64,000 nucleotides of DNA, from assembly GCA_947184155.2 (NCBI GenBank), contig CAMXCT020003779.1, positions 453,427 through 517,426 of the forward strand, in the 5' to 3' direction. This DNA comes from Cladocopium goreaui. Taxonomy: Eukaryota; Sar; Dinophyceae; Suessiales; Symbiodiniaceae. Below the pieces are notes generated by a model, which saw only the letters and a program-made list of their open reading frames with translations, searched no databases and was not told where the DNA came from. Position numbers and translations under genes: made by a program. The number at the start of each line of letters is the position of its first letter. Position 1 is the first letter of the stretch. Of this stretch, positions 31,624 through 40,929 are shown in pieces.

Positions 31624-33415
31624 CCACTGAAAACCTTGCAGGAAGCAAACTCACATCTGAACCGCTGTCCAAAATAATCCATTCTTCACCGGTCACCTTT
31701 CTCACATGCATATCTTCATCTGAGCTATCCAGAAATTCAACCATTCTCACATGCCTACTTGAAGCTGGCGATGTAGGAGAAGAAGGGTGTGATGAGGGAG
31801 GAGTGATGTGAAAAATCCTGCGCACTGTTGCTGTTTTCGGCTGCACTGGGGACTGTTCACCTTGAGCTTGCCGATACACTGAAGACGACGAAGCTCCATT
31901 GTTGTTGACTGGAGAGCCAGTGTAGCTAGTATCTTGCTGCACGTTGTTCACATCCATACGTTGTGGGCACTCTCCACTCCAGTGACCATAGCCAAAACAG
32001 ATTAAGCATTGATTGTAACCTGCTCCTTTACCTTTCTGACCATCTTTGCTCTTTCCTTTCTTGCCCTTTGACTTTCCTCCTTTGTTGTTGCCTCTTCCAC
32101 GTCCTTTCTTGCCTTTGCCTTTTGCTTTTCCTCCACTTCTACCGCCAAAACCACGACCTGCACCCCAAGGTATGTTCCAGCCACCTTTTCCTTTGCCTTT
32201 CTTCCCCTTGCCCTTGGACTTGCCTTCAACTCTATCTACTTCCATTGGTGTGGGTCCATCGGCCACGCCCTTGTTGGCATCATGGAAAGACTTCAACACT
32301 GTTTCATGGCTCCAACTCTTCGACACACGCTCGAAGTTGAGGATCTGCTCTCTGACCTGGTTGTAAGCCGCCTTGTCGTCCAAGGTGAGCTGAAGATGCT
32401 CTTTGAGTCTTGCAGGGGAACATCGAAGTAGAGTGGCTATTTTGAGTTCATTGGGGTACTTGGTATTGGAGGATTCTTCAAACCTTTGAATTGTCTCCTC
32501 AAAGATCAAGATGGAATCCATACAGGATCGGTCTTTGGGAAATGTTGGATATGACGCCAAAGCCTGAGCTAGCGCCAAACTCCTCTGCCTTGAGCTAGGC
32601 TCAAATTCTCTCATCAAACTATACCAAACAGCTAAACCATCTCGGGTCTTTGAATGCGCCTTGGCCAAATGAGCGCATCGGCCACGCAAATAACTTGTCA
32701 AAACAGCGTACAACTTGTGAGCCATCTCTTTCTCACCTTCATTGTAGTTTGCCATAGTTGGCATTGAATCCCTGGCCTCTATAGCTTCCAGAATTTGAAT
32801 AAACCTTGAATCACCATACGTCAACCATGACATAAACTGGAAACGCCATGATGCAAAGCCCATTGCATCTTCTCCACTGTACGTGTCGGGATTCTTGAGC
32901 ACCTTTGATGCTGCCTGAAGTCCATCTGAAACTACACTTGAACTTGCTTTTGCTACAGTTGCTGCTGTTTGCACTGTTTGGGTTGTTACTCTCTCAGCTG
33001 CTACAGCTGCTCGTGTGGCAGCTTCAGCTAATGCCACGACTCTTTCCAGCATTGCTTGTTGTTGCTCGATTGCATGAACATGTCCAATACTGCAAAGAAA
33101 AATCACAACCATCAACTTTCGTCTTTCATTGCAACGCTTTCTGCCAGCACATCTTTCCCCTAAACGTGTCACTCGTGAAGTCTGACATGTTTTCATCCAT
33201 TGACTGCTCATCCAATTTCTGTTCATCAATGCAGGAAACCATGTGATGCAAACCAAGATGACTGCCATCAAACCAAACTGCAACTCCTTGCCTCGTAGTT
33301 CTTGTGCCAGCGCCATTGGCATAGATGCCATCCAGCTCATAGCCATGCTTGCCACTGTTCTGCTTGTAGACTGTAGACCTTGTTCATGAGAGACTGCAAA
33401 GCCATACCACTGCAA
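31538..33415 (-). CDS. Gag and protease N-terminal half (retrotransposon 1)
   Basis: 625 codons without an ATG at the very start; the frame takes over from the upstream ORF. A hydrophobic span (LQFGLMAVILVCITWF) and an Ala-rich helix (about residues 120-165) precede a Gag core with FASWRFQFMSWL, GRCAHLAKAHSK and LAVWYSLMREFEP. A Gly/Lys-rich basic stretch (KGKGKKGKGKG) is followed by a CCHC zinc knuckle, CLICFGYGHWSGEC, near residues 468-481, for binding element RNA. The protease motif WIILDSGSDVSLLP is near residue 580. The frame is lost after KLKTRGTRPSS, near 31550. Confidence 0.9.
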   Translation of the reverse strand: MQWYGFAVSHEQGLQSTSRTVASMAMSWMASMPMALAQELRGKELQFGLMAVILVCITWFPALMNRNWMSSQWMKTCQTSRVTRLGERCAGRKRCNERRKLMVVIFLCSIGHVHAIEQQQAMLERVVALAEAATRAAVAAERVTTQTVQTAATVAKASSSVVSDGLQAASKVLKNPDTYSGEDAMGFASWRFQFMSWLTYGDSRFIQILEAIEARDSMPTMANYNEGEKEMAHKLYAVLTSYLRGRCAHLAKAHSKTRDGLAVWYSLMREFEPSSRQRSLALAQALASYPTFPKDRSCMDSILIFEETIQRFEESSNTKYPNELKIATLLRCSPARLKEHLQLTLDDKAAYNQVREQILNFERVSKSWSHETVLKSFHDANKGVADGPTPMEVDRVEGKSKGKGKKGKGKGGWNIPWGAGRGFGGRSGGKAKGKGKKGRGRGNNKGGKSKGKKGKSKDGQKGKGAGYNQCLICFGYGHWSGECPQRMDVNNVQQDTSYTGSPVNNNGASSSSVYRQAQGEQSPVQPKTATVRRIFHITPPSSHPSSPTSPASSRHVRMVEFLDSSDEDMHVRKVTGEEWIILDSGSDVSLLPARFSVDGNTTAGTSLRNCQGGKLKTRGTRPSSA

Positions 33416-34232
33416 GCTGCATCAAGCCAGAATGCCGAATCACCATGACCTTGTCCACCATGTAGAGGAAGAAACGTAGAATGAAGATAGTGACCTTGAG
33501 GACATACTTCACCAAGCACTGCCAACCATTGAAGGCATTGTCCACGAAGTTGTTCATGTAGTGATGTTCGAAGATCTTGAGGTCGATGTAGTCCAAGCAA
33601 TGTGCAAAGCCAAGCTTGTAGTCAATGTTCTCCAAGAACCATGCTCCATCGAAGACCTTGAACTCGTTGATCACCAAGTGCTGCTTCCCATAGTCCATCA
33701 TGTCATGCTCATTCACCTCCAAGAAGTGGTTCAAGTTGCCGTGCTTGTCATTGGGCTCTATCTCATTCACCAAGTTCCAGGCTTCTCCATTGTCAAGAAG
33801 ACTGTCCCATTTGCCAGTCTGCTTCACCATCTCGTTCAAACTTCTGCACGTGCATGCCCATGCCATATCTATTCTACTTCCTGGTTTTGTCCATGGGCTT
33901 GTTGTACTTTTCCATGTAGCTACATCCATCCATAGATCTGTTGTACTTGTCCCTGTCTGCGCGCTTTCTATCTGCTGAACTCCTTGTTGACCTTCTCCTT
34001 GATGTCCGTCATAGGCTTCGAATTTCCTGCAGCTTTTCCTGTGGTGTTCTTCAGCCTTGGGTTCCTCAGGCATGTTCACAAAGGACTCAGCCATGCCAAG
34101 CGCCCCAAGTTCACCATCGCCACCACCATCAGCTGCCATCAGCACAAACGCCATGAATGTCCACATGACCTGGAAACCTGGAGCCCTCACCAAAGGTCCT
34201 TGTCCCTTTGGATTACTGGGCTCCGCTACCAT
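33384..34232 (-). CDS. Leader ORF before Gag (retrotransposon 1)
   Basis: 282 residues beginning at an ATG that straddles the LTR/primer-site junction (34232). Polar, Trp/Met-rich sequence without a recognised domain; near the end a hydrophobic run (YVLKVTIFILRFFLYMV) suggests a membrane span. It overlaps the Gag frame by 32 bp and probably was one polyprotein with it: both frames read through the same Met/Leu-rich segment near 33400. A leader of this size ahead of Gag is not standard for Ty1/copia. Confidence 0.55.
   Translation of the reverse strand: MVAEPSNPKGQGPLVRAPGFQVMWTFMAFVLMAADGGGDGELGALGMAESFVNMPEEPKAEEHHRKSCRKFEAYDGHQGEGQQGVQQIESAQTGTSTTDLWMDVATWKSTTSPWTKPGSRIDMAWACTCRSLNEMVKQTGKWDSLLDNGEAWNLVNEIEPNDKHGNLNHFLEVNEHDMMDYGKQHLVINEFKVFDGAWFLENIDYKLGFAHCLDYIDLKIFEHHYMNNFVDNAFNGWQCLVKYVLKVTIFILRFFLYMVDKVMVIRHSGLMQLAVVWLCSLS
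34219..34231 (-). promoter_or_regulatory. Primer-binding site of retrotransposon 1
   Basis: TGGTAGCGGAGCC directly follows the 5' LTR on the minus strand. It resembles the copia-type TGGTATCAGAGC site that pairs with the 3' end of a methionine tRNA. The exact tRNA in this organism is not known. Confidence 0.7.
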
Positions 34233-34438
34233 CTCAAAACACGGCGGCCCACTTCTAAGCTCTCACACTTGTTTCCTCACTCGCGTTGCTTGAGCCACCA
34301 TCCAGTGGCGTGTCATCCTTGTGCAGTGGCCTATGCAGACATGTGACATGCATCAACTGTCACACTGATAAGAACAGATACTACACATCCAACTGAGCAT
34401 GACATGACATGGGTGAGTGCAGTGGATATATCTTTACA
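34232..34438 (-). repeat. 5' LTR of retrotransposon 1
   Basis: 207 bp; differs from the other LTR at five positions (near 34322, 34351, 34366-34367 and 34402). Followed by the GATAT target duplication. Confidence 0.9.
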
Positions 34439-34443
34439 GATAT
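34439..34443. repeat. Target-site duplication of retrotransposon 1, right
   Basis: GATAT, identical to 25697-25701. A TG microsatellite follows, consistent with insertion at the edge of the AT-rich minisatellite. Confidence 0.85.
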
Positions 34444-35440
34444 GTGTGTGTGTGTCAAATTTGCAGTCAGCGAACTGCAGCGGGTTAGGGAAGCTGGCAG
34501 CAAACAGGCTATGCAAGAGGAAGGCCGCAAAAAAATACAACAAGTACTCTAGGCCCTAGTGTATATACTGAAAAAAAGATTATGTTGGTTAAACGTAACC
34601 ACTGGGACGGATAGAGACAAAAATGGAGACAAAAAAAAACAGGTAGATACAACTCATACGACTAATACATTGCATACAGATACCGATGGAGATGGAAATG
34701 TCCGAAATCCGAAATGCCTGATCCATCCAGAAGGATTGCTGCTCCCGCAGAAACGTGGCCACCTCCCAGGCAAAGCAAGGCTAAGAGCCAGGTTCCACTC
34801 TTAGAGAAAATAACAAACCGAACATCGCTGAAAATCTGAAAATGTCTTTCAACATCATTTAACCATCTCAGCTGGAAAGAGTCTGCTTACAGAAATGGAT
34901 AGAAATGGCAGAGAATTGCAGGTAACAGGAACAGGAAGCAGAGGGAAGTCCGCTGAGTTGTTTTGCTCCAAAAACGGAAAAGGAATTTCAAGAACGTCTG
35001 CTCTGCGGGGCCTCCTCAGCACGGCCTAATGCATCCAGAATTTCCTGGCGACTCGACACAGTCAGGCGCAAGTTTTTCGCTGCTGAGAAAGTCTGTCCAT
35101 CTCTAATGAGAATTGAAACGTAGCTGGTGATCACAGAGATTTGGATGGTCGGCAGCATCATAAATATTGGATGACTGTTCATGATTGGTCGGCAGCATCA
35201 TAAATACGATCAGCAGGCATGATGAAATCATATCAGAGGCCGACTGTTGCGCACAGATTTCCTCAATTCATTAGCTCGACAGCTACACATGCTTTGATGC
35301 GACTGGCGCCCCAAAAAAAAATGTGTAGTATCTCAAGTCCAATTATATGTGTACTGTCTGTATTCGTTTACACGTTTTTGTTTGGCGCAGTGTCTGGTGG
35401 CCTCCCCTTCCCCCCAAGATGGTGATGGTCTCTATATGTA
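34444..35440. other. Unassigned sequence
   Basis: No gene recognised. TTGGTCGGCAGCATCATAAATA occurs twice near 35145 and 35190 as a short direct repeat. Confidence 0.4.
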
Positions 35441-35444
35441 CTGT

Positions 35445-36020
35445 AAATGGATTATACATATATAATCATATTTACATGTACATACACATATAAGTATGTG
35501 TATTTGCAAGTATTTGTAAGTTCTGTTATATATGTAAATATATATATATATAGTAAAGGACATCCAGTAGGCAGAGACTTTCCTGCTTACTGCATATGGA
35601 AATTGGCTAAATTTGGTCGATATTCGGGGTTTTGATTCAGAGGCTTATGGGTCGGAGTGCTGAACTTGAGCCAATTGACCCCCCCAGTAAGCAGAAAATC
35701 ATATCGTGATAACCGGTGGATAATTTTCCATCTACTTAATTCTGCTTACTGCATTCGCGTTCCTGATGGCCTCAACTGCCCAAGATCACAATAAAAAACA
35801 CACCCAGCAGTGTCTAGTTTTGAGTAAGAAAAATTAAAAGGCCAAGGCGCACACACACACTCATATACATTTATATATGCATATATATTTACATACGCGA
35901 ATACATCTATATATATATACATACATATACAGTGTGCATATATATATATACATACATGTACCGTGTGTGTAAATATATATATATATATATAAAAATAAAT
36001 AAATATATATATATATATGC
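35445..36020. repeat. AT-rich microsatellites
   Basis: TATATA, TACATA and TGTATA runs at 35450-35560 and 35860-36020, with a short unique stretch between them. Nothing coding. Confidence 0.75.
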
Positions 36021-36049
36021 TACAAAATGTTTATAGTCTCAAAGCGCGT

Positions 36050-38200
36050 TTTCCCGTACTTGCAACATGTTTTCTCTTATTTTCCAATTTGAAAACGAAA
36101 AGGAACCAAATTTCAAAAGCTGTAGGAAGCAGAATTGTGATTCTGCTTACTGGTGGGGGCCTGGAAATAGCTAAGAAACTTTTATATTGAGTTTCCAGAC
36201 ACCTTTTTTTCTACGTACGGCAGGTTTTCTCTTGTTTTCCCATTTGGAAACCACAAGGCGCTGAAATTCCAGGACTGTAGGAAGTAGAATGGTGATTCTG
36301 CTGATTTCTTGGGGCCTGCAAAAAGCTACGACCCATCCAACTTAATGTTCAAAACGCGTTTTATCGCCCACTTCTCCTCACATTGTCCCATTCGAAAATG
36401 CAAAGCTGCCGAATTTCAAGGGCTGTAGGAAGCAGAATGGTGATTCTGCTTACTGGTTGGGGCCTGGAAATAGCTCAAAAACTTCTATATTAAGTTTCAA
36501 AACAGATTTTTCCTCTGCGTTTTCCCATTTGAAGGTACTGAATTTCAATCACTGAGGGAGGTGGAATGTTTGTCTTCTTGCTGGCAAGGGCCTGGATATA
36601 GCTAAGAAACCTCTATATTGAGTTTCTAGACACCTTTTTTCTACGTACGGCAGGTTTTCTCTTATTTTCCCATTTGGAAACCACAGGGGCGCTGAAATTC
36701 AAGGAATGTAGGAAGTAGAATGGTGATTCTACTGATTTCTTGGGGCCTGCAAATAGCTAAGAACCATCCAAATTAATTTTCAAAGCGCGTTTTATCGCCT
36801 ACTTCTCCTCGTATCCTCATATTGTCCCATTTGAAAATGCAAAGGTGCCGAATTTCAAGGGCTGTAGTAAGCAGAATGGTGATTCTGCTTACTGGCTGGG
36901 GCCTGGAAATAGCTCAAAAACTTCTATATTAAGTTTCAAAACATATTTGTCCTCTGCGTTTTCCCATTTGAAGGTGCTGAATTTCAATCACTGAGGGAGG
37001 TGGAATGTTTGTCTTCTTGCTGGCAAGGGCCTGGATATAGCTAAGAAACCTCTATATTGAGTTTCCAGACAATTTTTTTTTCCACTTACGGCATGTTTTC
37101 GCTTATTTACTCGTTTGAACATGAAAAGGTGCTGAAATTCAAGGACCGCAGAAAGTAGAATGGTGATTTTGCTGATTTCTTGAGGCCTGCAAAAAAGCTA
37201 AGAACCATTATATACTTCTTCTCGTATTGTCCCATTTGAAAATGCAAAGGTGCCGAATTTCAAGGGCTGTAGTAAGTAGAATGGTGATTCTGCTTACTGG
37301 CTGCGGCCTGGAAATAGCTCAAAAACTTTATATATATTAAGTTTCAAAGCAGATGTTTCCTCTGCGTTTTCCCATTTGAAGGTGCTGAATTTCAGTCACT
37401 GATGGAGGTGGAATGTTTGTCTTCTTGCTGGCAAGGGCCTGGATATAGCTAAGAAACCTCTATATTGAGTTCCCAGACACCTTTTTTTCCTCTTACGGCA
37501 TGTTTCCTTCTTTCTACCAATTTGAAACTGAAAAGGTGCTGAAATTCAAGGACTGTAGAAAGTAGAATGGTGATTCTGCTGATTTTTCTGGGGCAAATAG
37601 CATCAAATAGCTAAGAAACCGCTCAATACATTTTCAAATTGCGTTTTACCCTACTTATTCTCGTATTTACCAATTTAAAACTGAAAAGGTGCCGAAATGC
37701 AAGGGCTGTAGAAAGCAGAATGGTGATTCTGCTTACTGGTGGGGGCTTGGAAATAGCTCCGAAACCTCTATATTATATAAGTTTCAAAACGCAATTTTAT
37801 CTTCGCGTCTTCCCATTTGAAGGTGCTGAATTTCAAAGACTGAGGGAAGTGGAATCTTTGCGTTCTAGCTGGTAAGGGCCTGGATATAGCTAAGAAATTT
37901 TATATTGAGTTTCCAGACACCTTTTTTTCCACTTACGGCATGTTTTCGCTTATTTACTCGTTTGAACATGAAAAGGTGCTGAAATTCAAGGCCTGTAGGA
38001 AGTAGAATGTTTGTCTGCCGGCTTGCTGGTAAGGGCTTGGAAATAGCTAAGAAACTTCTATATTGCGTTTCAAGACTCGTGTTCCCCTGCTTGCAGCATG
38101 TTTTCTCTCTTTTTCGGTTTGAGAACCAAAAGTTGCTGAATTTCACAGAAATGGGGAGGATGTGGAAGAAAACGTGCGGCTGATTGGTTTCCAGCAAAAG
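36050..38200. repeat. ~150-bp satellite with higher-order structure
   Basis: About 14 diverged head-to-tail copies of a 130-160 bp unit. Each has a TTTTCCCATTTGAA-like start, GCTGAATTTCAA, a CTGTAGGAAGTAGAATGG box, GATTCTGCTTACTGG, GGGGCCTGGAAATAGC and TATTGAGTTTC. A variant with CTTGCTGGCAAGGGCCTGGA recurs at about 36576, 37017, 37425, 37866 and 38020. For the first four, that makes a longer period of roughly 410-440 bp, about three units. No gene. Confidence 0.8.
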
Positions 38201-38433
38201 AAGGGAGAAAATGGTAAACCATAGAATTTTTTCCCGTTTTTGCCATCTTCCAAGCCAGATTTACAGTAAGCAAAAATTCAAAAAGGGGGGTTCATGATTT
38301 CCCACTTTCCAGTAAGCAGATTTGGCACTATGAAGTAAAGTTTTTTTTGATTCATAACCAAATTGGTACCCCATCTGCTATCTGTTTTGCTTGGGACAAA
38401 CTCTGCCTACTGGCTGTCCCTGACTATATATAT

Positions 38434-38519
38434 GACAACTTCATTCCGGGCTGTGCGCCCCACCCTCCCTCCTAAGCAGAAAGGCTTTTGACGATTGGAT
38501 GAAGTTTTGGCCCTAAGTC
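38434..38519 (+). repeat. 86-bp direct repeat, left copy
   Basis: Starts GACAACTTCATTCCGGGCTG and ends CCCTAAGTC. The second copy is at 38758-38843 with one mismatch. The 238 bp between them carry no recognisable gene. Confidence 0.85.
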
Positions 38520-38757
38520 TGCGCTGGCCAAACTGTTTCGTTTGCTGGCTTTTCATGCAGCTGAATTTGTTCATCAGCTAGGATGGCGCTATACTTCCAC
38601 CACGATTTCAAACCCATCTGGTGTGGCTGGGTGGGAAGAACAATTTCCTCCAACCATTGGGAGGTGTCACACCCATTCTTGTAGCCAAAATGGCAACGGT
38701 GTGCCACCTCCCTTGCCCTCACTTCTTCTTGATCCCTCACAAATGAGTTTGTTCCAC

Positions 38758-38843
38758 GACAACTTCATTCCGGGCTGTACGCCCCACCCTCCCTCCTAAG
38801 CAGAAAGGCTTTTGACGATTGGATGAAGTTTTGGCCCTAAGTC
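38758..38843 (+). repeat. 86-bp direct repeat, right copy
   Basis: Matches 38434-38519 with a single G/A difference. No target duplication is visible outside the pair, so a local duplication is as likely as a tiny terminal-repeat element. Confidence 0.85.
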
Positions 38844-38859
38844 CCCGACGCCCCCAGAC

Positions 38860-39290
38860 AGGCAGTGCTAGCCTATAGAGCCGCCCCCCGATCCGGCATG
38901 GAGTGGGCGATGCGCCTCTACTCGGCACACCCCTTGGCTCCCGCAACTGAAACCGCAGGTTGCCCTCGGAATTTGTAATGGCCAACTTCCCCCAATGAGA
39001 AGCTGCTGGTCCCCCCCTTTCTGTTCCGCTGGACCCTCTGGTCCTTTTCGGCCTTGGGGGACCTTCCCTGCGCTCACTACATCAAGCTGCTTGCACTAGC
39101 CCGAGCTGCTTCATTCGCCCGCGCCTCCTCTTTGGCCGCAAGGAAGGCTGCCGCCTCTGCTATAGCACCTCTGGATCTTCGGGGCTGATGTTGTTCGCCA
39201 TGAAGTTGTCCAGGTCTTGCGCTAGCGTCCTCACGTTCATGTTGTACCAGTAGTACCGCACAAGGCGGTGGCGGAAGTTTCAAAAATAGG
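38860..39290 (-). other. Exon-like coding remnant
   Basis: GC-rich, unlike its neighbours. One minus-strand frame near 39265-39177 reads RYYWYNMNVRTLAQDL and then DNFMANNISPEDPEVL before a stop, with strongly protein-like composition. An adjacent frame gives an Ala/Glu helix (FLAAKEEARANEAARA). This suggests a frameshifted exon of an unknown gene. I do not recognise the family. Confidence 0.3.
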
Positions 39291-39364
39291 AAACCTATAG
39301 GAGAACTTGGTTGTTGTGAATCAGGGATGGCAGAGCGAAGCCACTGATGGATCGAAAGGTGCTT

Positions 39365-39931
39365 GAGGTCTCCTCTCTTTCTCTCTCTCTTTCTCTGACT
39401 ATCTACTTACCTACCAGCCTATCTTCTATGTATCTATCTATCTATCGATCTTTCTATCTCTCTCTTTCTCTGTTTCATCTAATTACTTAAGAGGACGTCA
39501 ACTATCTGTCTATGTGTCCATGTATCTATCTGTCTGTCTCGCCATCTATGTCTCTAGCTGTCCCTCTAACTCTTTATCTATCTGTCCGTCAACTATCTGT
39601 CTATGTGTCCATGTATCTATCTGTCTGTCTCGCCATCTATGTCTCTAGCTGTCCCTCTAACTATTTATCTATCTGTCCGTCTATCGATCTATCTATTTAT
39701 CTATCGATCTGTCTGTCCGTCTATCTATGTATCTATCTATGTGTCTATCTATCTATCGGCCTGTCTATGTGTCTATCTATCTGTCTATCTATCTATCGAT
39801 CTATCTATCGACCTATCTATCTATCTATCTGTGTCTCTATCTATGTGTCTATCTATCTATCGATCTATCGATCTATCTATCTATCTATCGACCTATCTAT
39901 CTATCTGTGTCTCTATCTATCTCTCTATCTC

Positions 39932-39978
<47 letters not shown>

Positions 39979-40125
39979 CTCTATGTACCTATCTATCTCT
40001 CCATGTATCGATCTATGCATCTATCGATGTATCTATCGATGTATCGATGTATCTATCTATCTATGTATCTATCTATCCATCTATCTATCTATCTATCTAT
40101 CTATCTCTCCATCTATCGATCTATT
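39365..40125 (+). repeat. TATC/TGTC tetranucleotide microsatellite
   Basis: CTAT, CTGT and CGAT tetramers for about 760 bp, with a longer imperfect duplication at 39500-39590 and 39591-39680 (GTCAACTATCTGTCTATGTG). It opens meaningless YLSIYLSI-type frames of over 200 codons in all three plus-strand frames. Confidence 0.95.
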
Positions 40126-40134
40126 GTTGTTGTA

Positions 40135-40212
<78 letters not shown>

Positions 40213-40230
40213 GCTGTTGCTGTTGTCGTC
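40126..40230 (+). repeat. GTT/GTC microsatellite
   Basis: GTTGTC then GTT runs, the reverse-complement class of the CAA/CGA array at 17996-18215. It is directly continuous with the TATC array. Confidence 0.9.
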
Positions 40231-40289
40231 GAAGTTAGGGTAGTTCCGTTAGTGAAGTTACTTAAGTTAGTCAAGTTAGTTAAGTTAAT

Positions 40290-40720
40290 CAGTGTCTACT
40301 TTTTCGACATCTGCACGTCAAAAAAGGCTCAAAACCCTGTTTTTTACACTTTTGACTTCGAAATGTGCTTCGCGCCACAACGGCGTGCACTTTTTCGACA
40401 CTTTTTCGACATCTGAACCTCCAAAAGTGGTCCGAGACCGCCAGTTTTTAACACTTTTGACTTCAAAATGTGCTTCGCGCCACAACGGCGTGCACTTTTT
40501 CGACATCTCAACTTCCAAAAGTGGTCCGACGCTGAGGTATTTTGTACATTTTGACTTGGAAATGTGCTTCGCGCCACAACGGCGTGCACTTTTTCGACAT
40601 CGCAACTTCCAAAAGTGGTCCGGAGCTGAGGTGCTTTGTACATTTTGACTTGGTAATGTGCTTCGCGCCACAACGGCGTGCAATTTTTCATCGTTCCTGT
40701 GGCCAGCTGGGTCCGCACTC
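40290..40720 (+). repeat. ~94-106 bp tandem repeat, four copies
   Basis: ATGTGCTTCGCGCCACAACG occurs at about 40362, 40468, 40562 and 40656, each followed by GCGTGCACTTTTTCGACATC and CAAAAGTGGTCCG-type sequence. The short frames here are products of the repeat, not genes. From 40720 to 40920 there is unique pyrimidine-rich sequence. Confidence 0.85.
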
Positions 40721-40929
40721 GCCGCTTTAGCGAGCCTACTTTTCGACCCTCCGGAGCCACAAACCATTGGAAAAACACAGTGTTTCGCGACTTTCCTACC
40801 TTTTCGCGCATCTGTATCTTCTGTCCTCTTACTCTTTCTCTTCTGATCTTCTCTCTTCTAATCTTCCTCTTCTCTCTGCCTCTGCCCTGCTCTGCTTTTC
40901 ATCTGTCTATATTGTCGGAAGTTTGACTT

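Larger units (their letters stand above)
25702..34438 (-). mobile_element. Ty1/copia-type LTR retrotransposon 1 (8.7 kb, inactivated)
   Basis: Complete element: two 207-bp LTRs, GATAT target duplication, primer-binding site next to the 5' LTR, polypurine tract next to the 3' LTR, and the copia gene order Gag, protease, integrase, reverse transcriptase, RNase H. The internal frame is broken by at least two nonsense codons (TGA at 30961, TAA at 27524) and frameshifts near 33400, 31550, 29700 and 28880. About 2.4% LTR divergence shows it is not brand new. Two extra regions, before Gag and after RNase H, carry hydrophobic segments. Confidence 0.95.

Noticed and set aside
39512-40416. Overlapping ORFs of over 200 codons
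   Set aside because: They translate the TATC/TGTC and GTT/GTC microsatellites (YLSIYLSI and poly-Val/Cys) in all frames.
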